Source of the DNA: an uncultured bacterium
GTDB taxonomy: Bacteria; Bacillota; Clostridia; Oscillospirales; Oscillospiraceae
Length of the DNA: 47,279 bases
Reading direction: 5' to 3'
NCBI GenBank assembly: GCA_949293245.1
Contig: CASFCS010000036.1
Location: forward strand, 1 to 47,279
In this document: positions 31,717 to 42,225 of the stretch, in pieces
How positions within the stretch are numbered: the first letter of the stretch is position 1
How the letters are laid out: every line of letters begins with the position of its first letter
Notes under the pieces: model-generated
Databases searched by the model: none
Told to the model about the DNA's origin: nothing
Seen by the model: the letters and a program-made list of their open reading frames with translations, nothing else
Made by a program: the position numbers and the translations under genes

Positions 31717-34700
31717 ATGCTGACACTGCTGCTGGGCCGGGGGGGAAGCAGGCAAAAGGAGGCCATTCTGGACCGGGTGACGGCTTCCGATCTGCCCCGA
31801 CGGGTGATCCTGGTGCCCGAGCAGTACTCCCACGAGATGGAGCGGGCGCTGTGCCGCGCCGCGGGGGACAGCGCCAGCCTCCACACGGAGGTCCTGTCCT
31901 TCACCCGCCTGGGCCGCCGGGTGGCGGACACAGCCGGCGGGGGCGCGGAGAGGGTGCTGGACGCCGGGGGGCGCATGCTCCTCATGTACGCCGCCCTCCA
32001 GGGGGTGGCGGACAGCCTGACGGTGTACCGCCAGCCCTCCCGCCGCCCGGCCTTTCTCACCGGGCTGCTGGCCACGGTGGACGAGTGCAAGACCTGCCGG
32101 GTGCCCGCCGCCGCCCTGGTGGAGGCGGGGGAGGACATCGGCGGCAGCGAGGGGGACAAGCTGCGGGACATTGGCCTCATCTACGGGGCTTACGAGGCCA
32201 TGACGGAGCAGTTGGCCCGGGACCCCCGGGACAGCCTCACCCGGCTGGGTCAGGGGCTGGAGGAGAGCGGCTGGGCCAGGGGAGTGGACCTCTACCTGTG
32301 GGGCTTTTCCGACTTCACCCCCCAGGAGCGGGAGGTCCTCCGGGTGCTGATGGACCAGGCCGCCCGGGTGACCGCGGCCCTCACCTGCGACTTGGAGGAC
32401 CCCGGGGAGATCTTCACCACCACCCGCCGCACGGCGGAGCAGCTGCGGGAGATGGCCCGCCGGGCGGGGACCCCCTGCCGGGTGGAGACCCTCCCCCTGC
32501 CGGAGGACCGCCATCCCGCCCTGGCCCATTTGGAGCGGGAGCTCTTTGCCCAGGGGGCGGCCCCCTGGCCGGGGGCGTGCCCCGTGGAGCTCTATGCCGC
32601 CCGGGACCCCCGGGGGGAGGTGGAGCGGACCGCCGGGGAGATCCTCCGCCTGGTGCGGGAGGAGGGGCTGCGCTTCCGGGACATCGCCGTCACCGCCCGG
32701 GATTTCTCGGTTTACGGCGACCTGGTGGAGAGCGTCTTCCCCCACTACGGCATCCCGGTCTTTCTCAACACCATGACCGACATCCTCCGCAAGAGCGTAC
32801 CTGCCCTGGTCACCGGAGCCCTGGACGCCATCGGCGGCGGGTACCGGTACGAGGATATATTCCGCTTTCTCAAGACCGGGTTGACCAGCCTTCCCCAGGA
32901 GGACCGGGACATCCTGGAGAACTATGTCCGCACCTGGAACATCCGGGGCAGCCGGTGGACCAGGGAGTGGGACATGCACCCCGGGGGCTATGGCAAGGAG
33001 ATGACCCCGGCGGACCGGGCGGAGCTGGAGCGGCTCAACGCCATGCGGCGGCAGGTGATGGCCCCCCTGGAGGAGCTACGCACCAACCCCGACCGCACCG
33101 GAGCCGGGCGGGCCAGAGCAGTATACCATTTCCTTGAACAGGTTGACATGCCCGGCTGTCTGGAGCGCCGGGTGGAGGAGCTGCGGGCCCTGGGGGAGCT
33201 CAAGAGCGCCGGAGAGTACGAGCAGCTGTGGGACATCCTGGTGGACGGCCTGGAGCAGTGCGCCGGGCTGCTGGGGGACCAGGTGCTGGACGACCAACAA
33301 TTTGCCCATCTCTTCTCCCTGGTGCTCTCCCAGTACGACGTGGGCACCATCCCCGTGTCTCTGGACCGGGTGAGCGCCGGGGAGGGGCCCCGCATGGTGA
33401 ACAAGGAGGCCCAGGTCCTCTTTTTCCTGGGGGCGGACAGCGACGCCCTCCCCCGGGTGGCCCCGGCCCCCGGGCTCCTCACGGACCTGGACCGGGACCG
33501 GCTGGCCCTGCGCAGCCTGGAGCTGGGCCCCCGGGCGGGGGAGAAGCTCCACCGGGAGATGGCCCTGGTGTACCGGCTGTGTACCCTGCCTACCCGCCGC
33601 CTGGTGGTGAGCTGGGCGGAGACCGGCGGGGAGAAGGGGGGCGAAAAGCGGCCCTCCTTCCTGGTGGAGCGGCTGGAGGCCCTGTTCCCCGGGGCGGCGC
33701 GGCTCCAGGAGGGGCAGCTGGGGGGAGATTTCCGCCTGTCCGCCCCCGCCCCCGCCCTGGAGGAGGCGGGGCGGCGCTCTGTGGCGGCCAAAGCGCTGAA
33801 GAGGCTGCCCGGCTGGAGGGAGCGGGTGGAGGCCCTGGAGCGGGCGGGGCGCTGGCGGCGGGGGATGCTGTCCCTGCCGGCGGTGGAGGCCCTGTACGGC
33901 CCCCAGGTTGGCCTGTCCGCCACCAAGCTGGACCAGCTGCGCAGCTGCCACTTCAGCCACTTCATGAAGTACGGCCTGCGGGCCCGGCCCCGGGAGACCG
34001 CCGCCTTCCAGGCCAGCCACTACGGCACCTTTGTCCACAGCGTCCTGGAGGAGGTGCTGCGGGAGGGGATCGCCCTCCCCGGCGGGGTGGCCGGCCTGGC
34101 CCGGGACGGGGCCCTGCGGGACTCCCTGGCCCGCCGGGCGGCGGAGCGGTACGCCCGGGAGACCCTGGGCGGCCTGGAGGGGGAGACCCGGCGGTTCTGC
34201 CGCCTCTTTCAGCGGATGGAGGAGGCGGTGCTCCGGGTGGTGGAGAACGTGGTGGAGGAGCTTGCCTGCTCCCAGTTCCAGCCGGTGGCCTTCGAGCTGG
34301 GCTTTGGCCGGGACGAGAGGGGGCTCCCCGCCGTGGAGGCGGGGAAGAAGCTGAAGGTGCGCCTGGGGGGCTATGTGGACCGGGTGGACTGCTGGGTCCA
34401 CGGCGGCAGGCGGTACCTGCGGGTGGTGGACTATAAGACGGGCAAAAAGGCCTTTGACTTTACGGACATCAAACACGGCCGGGGATTGCAGATGCTCCTC
34501 TACCTCTTTGCCCTGGAGGAGAAGGGCCAGACCCTCTTCGGGGAGGAGGAGATCGTTCCCGCCGGGGTGCTCTACCTCCCCGCCCGGGACGCGGTGGCCA
34601 GCGGCAGCCGGGACACCGCCCCGGAGGAGGTGCGCCGCAAGCTGGACAGCCAGCTGCGCCGGAAGGGGCTGCTGCTGGACGACCAGGAGGTGCTGGAGGC

Positions 34701-35052
34701 CATGGAGCCCTCGGGAGAGGGGGGGCGCCGGTTCCTCCCCGTGGGGGGGAGAAACGGCGGAGAGTCCCTGGCCTCCCCCCGGAAGATGGCGGTCCTGCGG
34801 GCCCATGTCCGCCGGGAGCTGGAGAACGTGGCCGGAGAGCTGGAGCGGGGGGACATCGCCGCGGACCCCTACTGGCGGGGAAGCGAGGACAACGCCTGCC
34901 GGTACTGCGACTACCGCTCGGCCTGCCACTTTGAGGAGAGCTGCGGCGACCAGGTCAGCTGGCAGCGGGCGGTGAGCTCCGCCCAGTTCTGGGGGGAGCT
35001 GCTTCAAACCCTGGAGGAGGAGGAAGAAGACCATGGCCATGAAACTCACTGA
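31717..35052 (+). CDS. addB: ATP-dependent helicase/deoxyribonuclease subunit B
   Basis: A 1111-residue subunit of the AddAB complex, which resects double-strand breaks and recognises Chi for RecA loading. Early family segments are VILVPEQYSHEMERALC and HTEVLSFTRLGRRV. The C-terminal nuclease shows LRVVDYKTGKKAFDF near residue 905 and the iron-sulfur cysteines: one in LRSCHFSHFMKYG near 745 and the cluster CRYCDYRSACHF near 1062. The usual N-terminal Walker A is degenerate (GRGGSRQKE), so ATP binding by this subunit is doubtful. The ATG at 31717 is preferred to a GTG at 31708. It overlaps addA by 20 bp. Confidence 0.94.
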   Translation: MLTLLLGRGGSRQKEAILDRVTASDLPRRVILVPEQYSHEMERALCRAAGDSASLHTEVLSFTRLGRRVADTAGGGAERVLDAGGRMLLMYAALQGVADSLTVYRQPSRRPAFLTGLLATVDECKTCRVPAAALVEAGEDIGGSEGDKLRDIGLIYGAYEAMTEQLARDPRDSLTRLGQGLEESGWARGVDLYLWGFSDFTPQEREVLRVLMDQAARVTAALTCDLEDPGEIFTTTRRTAEQLREMARRAGTPCRVETLPLPEDRHPALAHLERELFAQGAAPWPGACPVELYAARDPRGEVERTAGEILRLVREEGLRFRDIAVTARDFSVYGDLVESVFPHYGIPVFLNTMTDILRKSVPALVTGALDAIGGGYRYEDIFRFLKTGLTSLPQEDRDILENYVRTWNIRGSRWTREWDMHPGGYGKEMTPADRAELERLNAMRRQVMAPLEELRTNPDRTGAGRARAVYHFLEQVDMPGCLERRVEELRALGELKSAGEYEQLWDILVDGLEQCAGLLGDQVLDDQQFAHLFSLVLSQYDVGTIPVSLDRVSAGEGPRMVNKEAQVLFFLGADSDALPRVAPAPGLLTDLDRDRLALRSLELGPRAGEKLHREMALVYRLCTLPTRRLVVSWAETGGEKGGEKRPSFLVERLEALFPGAARLQEGQLGGDFRLSAPAPALEEAGRRSVAAKALKRLPGWRERVEALERAGRWRRGMLSLPAVEALYGPQVGLSATKLDQLRSCHFSHFMKYGLRARPRETAAFQASHYGTFVHSVLEEVLREGIALPGGVAGLARDGALRDSLARRAAERYARETLGGLEGETRRFCRLFQRMEEAVLRVVENVVEELACSQFQPVAFELGFGRDERGLPAVEAGKKLKVRLGGYVDRVDCWVHGGRRYLRVVDYKTGKKAFDFTDIKHGRGLQMLLYLFALEEKGQTLFGEEEIVPAGVLYLPARDAVASGSRDTAPEEVRRKLDSQLRRKGLLLDDQEVLEAMEPSGEGGRRFLPVGGRNGGESLASPRKMAVLRAHVRRELENVAGELERGDIAADPYWRGSEDNACRYCDYRSACHFEESCGDQVSWQRAVSSAQFWGELLQTLEEEEEDHGHETH

Positions 35053-38000
35053 GGACCAGCGCTTGGCGGTGGAGGACCGGGGGGGAGCCCTGCTGGTGTC
35101 CGCCGCGGCGGGCTCGGGCAAGACCCGGGTGCTAGTGGAGCGGCTCATGGGCTATGTGGCCGCGGGGTACGACGTGGACCAGTTCCTGGTGATCACCTTC
35201 ACCAACGCCGCCGCCGCGGAGCTGCGGGGCCGGGTGGCCCAGGCCCTGGGGGAGCGGCTGGCCCGGGACCCGGGGAACCGGCACCTGCGCCGCCAGCTCA
35301 CCCTGGTCTACCAGGCCAGGATCTGCACCATCGACGCCTTCTGCCTGGACTTTCTCCGGGCGTGCGGCCACCTGGCGGACCTGGATTCCGACTTCCGGAT
35401 ATGCGACGCCACGGAGGGGGAGCAGCTCAGGCAGCAGGCCCTGGAGCAGGTGCTGGAGGAGTGGTACGCCCGGGAGCCCCAGCCCGAGGGCTTCACCCAG
35501 CTGGTGGACCTGGTGTGCGGCGAGCGGGGGGACGAGGCCCTGGCCCAGGCGGTGACCGACCTGCACCAGCGCCTCCAGAGCCACCCCCGCCCTCTGGGCT
35601 GGCTGGAGGAGCACCGGGGGGACTTTGACCTGCCCCCCGGCGGCGACCCGGGGGACACCCCCTGGGGCCGCTGTCTGCTGGAGGACAGCCGGGAGCTGGC
35701 GGTGCACTGGGCGGGGCAGCTGGAGGGCCTTCTCCGGGAGATCGCCGCCGAGCCGGTGCTGCTGGCCAACTACGGCCCCAGCCTGACGGCCACCGCCGCC
35801 GGCCTGGGGAACTTTGCCCGGGCCGCCCAGGGCGGCTGGGCCCAGGCGGCGGCCGCCCTGCCCATCCCCGTGCCGGCGGCGGGGCGGAAGCGGGGGGAGG
35901 TGGATCCGGGGCTCAAGGCCCGGCTCACCGCCCTGCGGGACCAGTGCAAGGACCAGGTAAAGAAGCTGGAGGGGCGCTTTTCCCTCACCGCCGACCAGGC
36001 GGGGGAGGACCTGCGGGCCCTCAGCGGGGCCATGGAGGCCCTGACGGACCTGACGGCCCACTTCGACCGGGCCTTCCGGGGAGCCAAGCGGGGCCGGGGG
36101 GTGCTGGAGTTCTCCGACGCGGAGCACCTGACGGTGGAGCTCCTCACCAGGCCGGACGGCAGCCCCACCCCCCTGGCGGCGGAGTGGTCGGAGCGGTTCG
36201 TGGAGATCATGGTAGACGAGTACCAGGATACCAACCAGGTGCAGAACGTCCTCTTCCAGGCCCTCTCCCGGGAGGGGCGCAACCTCTTCCTGGTGGGGGA
36301 CGTGAAGCAGTCCATCTACCGCTTCCGCCTGGCGGACCCCACCATCTTTCTGGACAAATACGCCCGCTACCCCCTCCTGGGGGAGGAGGAGGCCGGGGGA
36401 CCCCGGAAGATCCTCCTCTCCCAGAACTTCCGCTCCCGGCCGGAGGTGCTGGAGGGGGTGAACTACATCTTCCGGGGCATCATGTCCCGGGCGGTGGGGG
36501 AGCTGGACTACACAGACCGGGAGGAGCTGCGGCCCGGCCGCACCGACTGGCCGGCGGGGGAGGCCTACCGCACCGAGCTCCACCTGGTGGACCTGGAGGG
36601 GATGGACGACCAGGAGGGGGCCCCCGTGGACAAGAGCCTCCTGGAGGTCCGGGCGGTGGTGCGCCGGGCGGCGGAGCTGCTGGAGCAGGGCCTGCCCGTG
36701 CCCGACGGGGCGGGGGGTCAGCGGCCGGTGGAGCCGGGGGACATGGTGATCCTCCTGCGCTCCCCCGGGCCGGTACTCAAGCACTACGCCAAGGCCTTCC
36801 GGGAGGCGGGCATCCCCTGGAGCGCCCAGGGGGGCGAGGAGTTCTTTGACACCACCGAGGTGTCGGTGGTCCTCTCCCTCCTCAACATCATCGACAACCC
36901 CCGGCAGGATGTGCCCCTTCTGTCGGTGCTGCGCTCCCCGGTGTACGGCTTCACCCCGGACCGGCTGGCCCAGCTGCGGGGGCGGCGCCGGGAGGGGGAC
37001 TTCTACGCCGCCCTCCAGGCCGGGCGGGACCGGGGGGAGGCCGACTGCGCGGCCTTCCTGGAACAGCTGGACGGCCTGCGCTCCCGCGCCCTGGAGCTGG
37101 GCAGCCACCAGCTCATCTGGTACCTCTACCAGGAGACGGGCATCCCCGGCATCTTCGCCGCCATGGAGGGGGGCGAGCGGCGGCGGGCCAACCTGATGGC
37201 CCTGTACGACTGCGCCCGGCAGTTTGAGTCCGGGGGCCACCGGGGCCTGTTTGAATTTCTAATGTATATGGCCGCCCGGATGGAGCAGGGGGAGCGGGTG
37301 ACCGTCCCTGCCGGAGAGGGAGGCGGCGTGCGGGTGATGAGCATCCACGCCTCCAAGGGCCTGGAGTTCCCCGTGGTGTTCCTGTGCGGCCTGGCCCGGG
37401 GGTTCAACGAGAGCGACGCCCGGGAGAGCATCCTCTTTCACAGCCAGCTGGGGCTGGGCCCCTGGCGGCTGGACCGGGAGCGGCGGCTGCGGTACACCAC
37501 CCTGGCCCGGGAGGCGGTGGCCCTGCGGCAGCGGCGGGAGATGCTCTCCGAGGAGATGCGGCTGCTGTATGTGGCCATGACCCGGGCCGAGTGCAAGCTT
37601 CTCCTGTTCACCACCGTGGGCACCCAGCGCAGCCGCCTGGACAAGCTGGGGCCCCTGGCGGCCTATCCGGTGCCCCCCCGGGTGCTGGCCGACAGCCAGA
37701 ACATGGGCCGCTGGGTGCTGCTGGCCGCCCTGTGCCGGGGGGAGGCGGGGGACCTGCGTCAGGCGGCGGGGGCGGACTGCCCCACCGCCGGGGCGGGGTC
37801 CATCCCCTGGCGCATCGCCCTCCACTCCGCCCGGGACCTGGCGGAGGAGCGGGCCGTCCCCCGGATCTTCGGGGACCGGGAGACGGCGTCGGAGGAGGAG
37901 ATCGCCGCCCTGGCGGCGGCGCTGGCCTGGACCTACCCCCACGCCGCGAGCACGGACATGCCCTCCAAGCTCACCGCCACCCAGCTCAAGGGCCGCCCCC

Positions 38001-38608
38001 GGGACGAGGAGGTGGCCCAGGACGCCCCCCGGCCCGCCTCCCGGCGGGGGGGACTGCGCCGCCCCGACTTCACCCCGGACACCCGGCCCCTCACCCCCGC
38101 CCAGGCGGGCATCGCCCTCCACATGGCCATGCAGTACATCGACTACCGCAAGACCCACACGGAGGAGGAGGTGCGGGGGGAGCTCCGGCGGCTGGAAGAG
38201 GGAAAGTTCCTCACCCCGGCCCAGGCCGGGGCGGTGGAGCCCGGGCCCATCCTGGCCCTGTTCGCCAGCCCCCTGGGCCGGGAGATGGCCGCCTCCCCCC
38301 ACCTGGAGCGGGAGTTCAAATTCTCCCTGCTGGTGCCGGCGGGGGACTACTTCCCCCAGGCCGAGGAAGGGGAGGAGGTGCTCCTCCAGGGGGTGGTGGA
38401 CTGCTGGTTTGAAAACCCGGACGGCACCATTACCGTGGTGGACTACAAGAGCGACCGGGTGGGGAAGGACAGTGCGGCAGCCCGGGCCCGGGACTACGCC
38501 CCCCAGCTGACGGCCTACAGCCGGGCCCTCTCCCGCATCCTGGGCCGGCGGGTCACCCGGCGGGTGCTGTGGTTCTTCGCCCTCAATCAAGGGGTGGAAA
38601 TTGGATGA
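35033..38608 (+). CDS. addA: ATP-dependent helicase/nuclease subunit A
   Basis: A 1191-residue UvrD/PcrA-type 3'-5' helicase with a C-terminal nuclease, partner of AddB. Motif I is [16 protein letters not shown] near residue 23, motif Ia [15 protein letters not shown], motif [13 protein letters not shown] near 395, motif [20 protein letters not shown] near 420, motif [16 protein letters not shown], motif [15 protein letters not shown] near 770, and motif [15 protein letters not shown] near 845. The nuclease site is GVVDCWF...[10 protein letters not shown] near 1120-1145. Two in-frame ATG codons (35033 and 35039) follow a purine-rich GGAGGAGGAAGAAG. Both nuclease domains of the complex appear intact. 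Confidence 0.97.
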   Translation: MAMKLTEDQRLAVEDRGGALLVSAAAGSGKTRVLVERLMGYVAAGYDVDQFLVITFTNAAAAELRGRVAQALGERLARDPGNRHLRRQLTLVYQARICTIDAFCLDFLRACGHLADLDSDFRICDATEGEQLRQQALEQVLEEWYAREPQPEGFTQLVDLVCGERGDEALAQAVTDLHQRLQSHPRPLGWLEEHRGDFDLPPGGDPGDTPWGRCLLEDSRELAVHWAGQLEGLLREIAAEPVLLANYGPSLTATAAGLGNFARAAQGGWAQAAAALPIPVPAAGRKRGEVDPGLKARLTALRDQCKDQVKKLEGRFSLTADQAGEDLRALSGAMEALTDLTAHFDRAFRGAKRGRGVLEFSDAEHLTVELLTRPDGSPTPLAAEWSERFVEIMVDEYQDTNQVQNVLFQALSREGRNLFLVGDVKQSIYRFRLADPTIFLDKYARYPLLGEEEAGGPRKILLSQNFRSRPEVLEGVNYIFRGIMSRAVGELDYTDREELRPGRTDWPAGEAYRTELHLVDLEGMDDQEGAPVDKSLLEVRAVVRRAAELLEQGLPVPDGAGGQRPVEPGDMVILLRSPGPVLKHYAKAFREAGIPWSAQGGEEFFDTTEVSVVLSLLNIIDNPRQDVPLLSVLRSPVYGFTPDRLAQLRGRRREGDFYAALQAGRDRGEADCAAFLEQLDGLRSRALELGSHQLIWYLYQETGIPGIFAAMEGGERRRANLMALYDCARQFESGGHRGLFEFLMYMAARMEQGERVTVPAGEGGGVRVMSIHASKGLEFPVVFLCGLARGFNESDARESILFHSQLGLGPWRLDRERRLRYTTLAREAVALRQRREMLSEEMRLLYVAMTRAECKLLLFTTVGTQRSRLDKLGPLAAYPVPPRVLADSQNMGRWVLLAALCRGEAGDLRQAAGADCPTAGAGSIPWRIALHSARDLAEERAVPRIFGDRETASEEEIAALAAALAWTYPHAASTDMPSKLTATQLKGRPRDEEVAQDAPRPASRRGGLRRPDFTPDTRPLTPAQAGIALHMAMQYIDYRKTHTEEEVRGELRRLEEGKFLTPAQAGAVEPGPILALFASPLGREMAASPHLEREFKFSLLVPAGDYFPQAEEGEEVLLQGVVDCWFENPDGTITVVDYKSDRVGKDSAAARARDYAPQLTAYSRALSRILGRRVTRRVLWFFALNQGVEIG

Positions 38609-38641
38609 CGGGGAAAGAGGGAAAAATTCTTTAAAAAACTG

Positions 38642-38670
38642 TTGCAATCAGATAGACTTTGTGCTATCAT
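38642..38670 (+). promoter_or_regulatory. rpmE promoter
   Basis: TTGCAA (38642-38647) and an extended -10 TGCTATCAT (TATCAT 38665-38670) are spaced by 17 bp. Confidence 0.75.
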
Positions 38671-38741
38671 ATTCTAGCGTTTATAAGGCGTGGAGGTTTG
38701 CTGCGCCGCCTCACCCAGAACGAGAAAGAGGTGAATACAAC

Positions 38742-38945
38742 ATGAAGGAAGGCATTCATCCCAAGTACGAGCAGACTACCATCCGGTGCGCCTGCGGCAA
38801 CGTGATTGAGACTGGCTCGACCAAGAAGGACATCAAGGTGGAGGTCTGCTCCAAGTGTCACCCCTTCTACACCGGTAAGCAGAAGATGGTGGATACCGGC
38901 GGACGTGTCAGCCGCTTCAACAAGAAGTTCGGCCTGGACAAGTAA
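38742..38945 (+). CDS. rpmE: 50S ribosomal protein L31
   Basis: A 67-residue L31 of the zinc-binding type: [20 protein letters not shown] at the start, with cysteines near residues 16 and 18, and [12 protein letters not shown] near 36-39 completing the site, then the FNKKFGL C-terminus. AAAGAGGTG lies about 9 nt before the ATG. It is monocistronic, between a strong promoter and a terminator. Zinc-free L31 paralogues usually serve under zinc limitation; this is the zinc-requiring form. Confidence 0.97.
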   Translation: MKEGIHPKYEQTTIRCACGNVIETGSTKKDIKVEVCSKCHPFYTGKQKMVDTGGRVSRFNKKFGLDK

Positions 38946-38958
38946 TATGTTCTTTCAG

Positions 38959-38987
38959 AAAGCCCATGTCTGCGGACATGGGCTTTT
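38959..38987 (+). terminator. Terminator of rpmE
   Basis: A 12-bp stem (38959-38970 with 38975-38986) with a TGCG loop and a T6 run at its 3' side. Confidence 0.95.
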
Positions 38988-39066
38988 TTGAATCAGTTGA
39001 CCTGTTCCGGCGCATAAGGTAAAAGGGGGCGGCCCCGCCGCCCTGATGAAATAAGGAGGCAGCGCT

Positions 39067-39570
39067 ATGTTTGAGAAAGTAGACCCCAAGACTCTGGACC
39101 TGAACGTCTTTTCCGCCATCGGGGAGCAGTGGATGCTCATCACCGCGGGGGACCGGGACAACTGCAACACCATGACCGCCTCCTGGGGCGGCCTGGGGGT
39201 GATCTGGGGAGCGCCGGCGGCCACGGCCTATATCCGGCCCCAGCGGTACACCAAGGAGTTTGTGGACAACAGCGACTACTTCACCCTCTCCTTCTTCCCC
39301 GAGGCCTACCGGAAGGAGCTGGCCCTGTGCGGGTCCAAGAGCGGCCGGGACGTGGACAAGGCAGAGGCCTGCGGCTTCACCGTGGCCATGGCCCGGGAGG
39401 GGGCGCCCTACTTTGAGCAGGCCGATTTGGTGCTGGTGTGCCGCAAGCGGTTTGCCCAGGCCATGGACCCGGCCAACATCCCCCTGGACGTGCGGGAGAA
39501 GTGGTACCCGGAGGAGGACTACCACACCATGTATATCGGAGAGATCGTGGAGGTCCTCAAAAAGGGATAA
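39067..39570 (+). CDS. Flavin reductase-like FMN-binding split-barrel protein
   Basis: A 167-residue protein of the flavoredoxin / flavin reductase-like family: NTMTASWGGLGVIWGAPAAT is the FMN-contacting segment, followed by YIRPQRYTKEFVD, YFTLSFFPE and CGSKSGRDVDK. Such proteins bind FMN and reduce it or pass electrons in anaerobes; the partner is unknown. AAGGAGG precedes the ATG. It lies 36 bp before hflX and may share a transcript with it. No clear promoter was seen in the 80 bp after the rpmE terminator. Confidence 0.85.
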   Translation: MFEKVDPKTLDLNVFSAIGEQWMLITAGDRDNCNTMTASWGGLGVIWGAPAATAYIRPQRYTKEFVDNSDYFTLSFFPEAYRKELALCGSKSGRDVDKAEACGFTVAMAREGAPYFEQADLVLVCRKRFAQAMDPANIPLDVREKWYPEEDYHTMYIGEIVEVLKKG

Positions 39571-39606
39571 CAGCGGGCGGCTGCACGCCGCCTATGGAGG
39601 AGACAC

Positions 39607-40899
39607 ATGAGAGAAATGATCAGCGAGGTGGCCATCAACCGGGCGGTGCTGGTGGGGCTGAGCGCCCCCGGCCTCTCCCCGGAGGAGAACGCCACCGACA
39701 GCTCCATGGAGGAGCTCTCCGACCTGCTGGAGACGGCGGGCGGGGAGTGCCTGGGGGTGGTGACCCAGAACAAGGCCAACCCCGACCCCCGCACCTTCAT
39801 CGGCGAGGGCAAGGTGGCGGAGGTGCGGGACCTCATCCGGGCCCAGGGGGCGGACATGGCCATCTTTGACAACCCCCTCTCCCCCTCCCAGCAGCGGGTC
39901 CTCAGCCAGGAGCTTGAGGTGCCTGTGCTGGACCGGGCGGCCCTGATCCTGGACATCTTTGCCCAGCGGGCCAAGACCCGGGAGGGCCGCCTCCAGGTGG
40001 AGCTGGCCCAGTACAAGTACCTGCTGCCCCGGCTCACCGGCATGTGGAAGCACCTGGAGCGGCAGGAGGGCGCCATCGGCACCCGGGGCCCCGGCGAGAC
40101 CCAGCTGGAGAGCGACCGGCGGCACATCCGCAAGAAGATCTCCAAGCTGGAGGGGGAGCTCAAGGAGGTGCGCCGCATCCGGGCCACCCAGCGCACCCTC
40201 CGGGAGAAGAACGAGGTGCCCGTGGTGGCCATCGTGGGGTACACCAACGCGGGGAAATCCACCCTGCTCAACAAGCTCACCGGGGCGGACATCCCCGCCA
40301 ACAACCGGCTGTTCGACACCCTGGACACCACCACCCGCACCCTGGAGATCTCGGACACCTGCACCGTCCTCATCAGCGACACGGTGGGCTTTATCCGCAA
40401 GCTGCCCCACCACCTGGTGGAGGCCTTCAAGGCCACCCTGGAGGAGCTGGTGTACGCCGACCTCATCCTCCACGTGATCGACGCCTCCAACCCCGAGTGG
40501 CGGGAGCAGGTGGACGTGGTGGAGCGGCTCATCGGGGAGCTGGGGGTGGGAACCACCCCCCGCATCGACGTGTTCAACAAGTCCGACCTGTGCCCCTGCG
40601 AGATCATGCCCCACGGGGAGGACATCGTGTCCGTGTCCGCCCGGACGGGGGAGGGGCTGCCCCTGCTGCTGGAGAAGATCGGCAAGCGGCTGGACAGCGG
40701 CACCTGCCGGGTGGAGCTGCGCCTGCCCTACGACCAGGGGGGGCTGCTGGACGCCCTGTACCGGGAGGCCAAGGTGGAGAAGGTGGACTACGCCGACGCC
40801 ATCCTGGTCACCGCCGTGTGTCCCCCCAGGGTGCTGGGACGGCTCAAGGAGTATATCACCGCTGGCTGGGCGCCCCCCAAGGAGCCCTGGGAGGACTGA
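39607..40899 (+). CDS. hflX: Ribosome-rescue GTPase HflX
   Basis: A 430-residue GTPase that splits stalled or stressed 70S ribosomes. The N-terminal domain has NPDPRTFIGEGKVAEVRDL and the coiled-coil linker SDRRHIRKKISKLEGELKEV. The G domain has G1 GYTNAGKSTLLNKL near residue 212, the G2 region LFDTLDTTTRT, G3 DTVGFIRKLPHHLVEAF, and G4 NKSD near 320, followed by SARTG as G5. GGAGGAG lies upstream of the ATG. It begins a probable operon with an ATPase, an acetyltransferase and a YigZ protein. Confidence 0.96.
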   Translation: MREMISEVAINRAVLVGLSAPGLSPEENATDSSMEELSDLLETAGGECLGVVTQNKANPDPRTFIGEGKVAEVRDLIRAQGADMAIFDNPLSPSQQRVLSQELEVPVLDRAALILDIFAQRAKTREGRLQVELAQYKYLLPRLTGMWKHLERQEGAIGTRGPGETQLESDRRHIRKKISKLEGELKEVRRIRATQRTLREKNEVPVVAIVGYTNAGKSTLLNKLTGADIPANNRLFDTLDTTTRTLEISDTCTVLISDTVGFIRKLPHHLVEAFKATLEELVYADLILHVIDASNPEWREQVDVVERLIGELGVGTTPRIDVFNKSDLCPCEIMPHGEDIVSVSARTGEGLPLLLEKIGKRLDSGTCRVELRLPYDQGGLLDALYREAKVEKVDYADAILVTAVCPPRVLGRLKEYITAGWAPPKEPWED

Positions 40900-40900
40900 G

Positions 40901-41671
40901 ATGGACAGGGAGACCCGCGGACTCTACCTGAGAGGGGTGGAGAAGCGCCCCTGGCAGGGGGAGGAGGACTACGCCTTCCGCATCCCGGCTATCGCCAAAC
41001 TCAGCCGCCTGGAGTTCACCCGCCCGGTCACCTTCTTCGTGGGGGAGAACGGCAGCGGCAAGTCCACCCTGCTGGAGGCCATCGCCGTGGCCTGGGGCTT
41101 CAACCCGGAGGGGGGGTCCCGCAACTTCCGCTTTGCCAGCCGGAACACCCACTCCGGCCTGTGGCAGGCCCTGCGGCTCATCCGCGGCCCGGAGATCCCC
41201 CAGGACGGGTACTTCCTCCGGGGGGAGAGCCTGTACAACATGGCCAGCTATGTGGACGAGATGGAGGAGGACCCGGACACCCCGGGGTACCTCCAGTATG
41301 TGGGGGGAAAATCCCTCCACGGCCAGTCCCACGGGGAGAGCCTGCTGGCCCTGGTGCGCCACCGGTTCTGGGGCGGGGGACTCTACCTGCTGGATGAGCC
41401 GGAGGCCGCCCTGTCCCCCATGCGGCAGCTCTCCTTCCTGGCGCTGCTCCAGCAGCTGGCGGCCCGGGGCTCCCAGCTGCTGGTGGCCACCCACTCCCCT
41501 ATTCTGATGGCCTACCCCCGGGGGGAGATCCTGCGGTTTGACGGCGCCGGGGGGATCGAGCGGGTGGACTACCGGGACACGGAGCACTACCAGATCACAA
41601 AATCGTTTTTGAACGGGCCGGAGCGGATGATGGACGTCCTCTTTGCCCCGGAGGAGGAGGGAGAACCATGA
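40901..41671 (+). CDS. AAA/ABC-type ATPase, unknown role (COG3910-like)
   Basis: A 256-residue soluble ATPase with an ABC-like fold and no membrane partner. Walker A is FVGENGSGKSTLLEAIAVA near residue 45, a signature-like SHGESLLALV lies near 145, Walker B is LYLLDEPEAALSP near 165, and the switch histidine is in VATHSPILMAYPRG. This domain order matches predicted ATPases of the RecF/OLD-like class found alone in many Firmicutes. It starts two bases after hflX and overlaps the next gene by four bases, so it is translated with them. Nothing shows whether it acts on DNA, RNA or ribosomes. Confidence 0.85.
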   Translation: MDRETRGLYLRGVEKRPWQGEEDYAFRIPAIAKLSRLEFTRPVTFFVGENGSGKSTLLEAIAVAWGFNPEGGSRNFRFASRNTHSGLWQALRLIRGPEIPQDGYFLRGESLYNMASYVDEMEEDPDTPGYLQYVGGKSLHGQSHGESLLALVRHRFWGGGLYLLDEPEAALSPMRQLSFLALLQQLAARGSQLLVATHSPILMAYPRGEILRFDGAGGIERVDYRDTEHYQITKSFLNGPERMMDVLFAPEEEGEP

Positions 41672-42225
41672 GACAGCTGGAGACGCCGCGGCTCATTCTG
41701 CGGCCCTTCCGGGAGGAGGACGCGGCGGACGTGTTTGACTACGCCAGGGACCCCCGGGTGGGGCCCTGGGCTGGCTGGCCGGTCCACAAGAGCGTGGAAG
41801 AGAGCCGGGAGATCATCAAAACCGTGTTCACCAAGCCCTGGGACCTGGCCATTGTGGACCGGGAGAGCGGCCGGGTCATCGGCTCGGGCGGCCTCACGGA
41901 CCGGCACCGGGACATCCTGCCCGGGGCCAACGACGAGATCGGCTGCGTTCTCCACCCCGCCTGGTGGGGCAGGGGGCTGGCGCCGGAGGCCATGGGGGCG
42001 GTGATCCGCCACGCCTTTGAGGGGCTGGGGCTGGACCATCTGTGGTACGGCTATTACGACGGCAACGCCAAGTCCGACCGCCTGCGGGAGAAGCTGGGCT
42101 TTCTCCCCTGGGGGGAGCCGGCGTGGGTGGAGGTCCCCCTCCTGGGAGAGAAGCGGCTGGAGCACTGGAACCTCCTGACCCGGCAGCGGTGGCAGGAGAG
42201 AGAGAAGGGGGGCGGCGGGCTGTGA
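41668..42225 (+). CDS. RimJ/RimL-type GNAT acetyltransferase
   Basis: A 185-residue acetyltransferase: ETPRLILRPFREEDAADVFD at the N-terminus, IGCVLHPAWWGRGLAPEAMG for strand 4 and the acetyl-CoA loop near residues 92-110, and the C-terminal YDGNAKSDRLREKLGF. These features are typical of the RimJ/RimL group, which acetylate N-termini or small molecules; the substrate is unknown. The start overlaps the ATPase stop (ATGA) and the end overlaps the YigZ start (GTGA). Confidence 0.9.
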   Translation: MRQLETPRLILRPFREEDAADVFDYARDPRVGPWAGWPVHKSVEESREIIKTVFTKPWDLAIVDRESGRVIGSGGLTDRHRDILPGANDEIGCVLHPAWWGRGLAPEAMGAVIRHAFEGLGLDHLWYGYYDGNAKSDRLREKLGFLPWGEPAWVEVPLLGEKRLEHWNLLTRQRWQEREKGGGGL

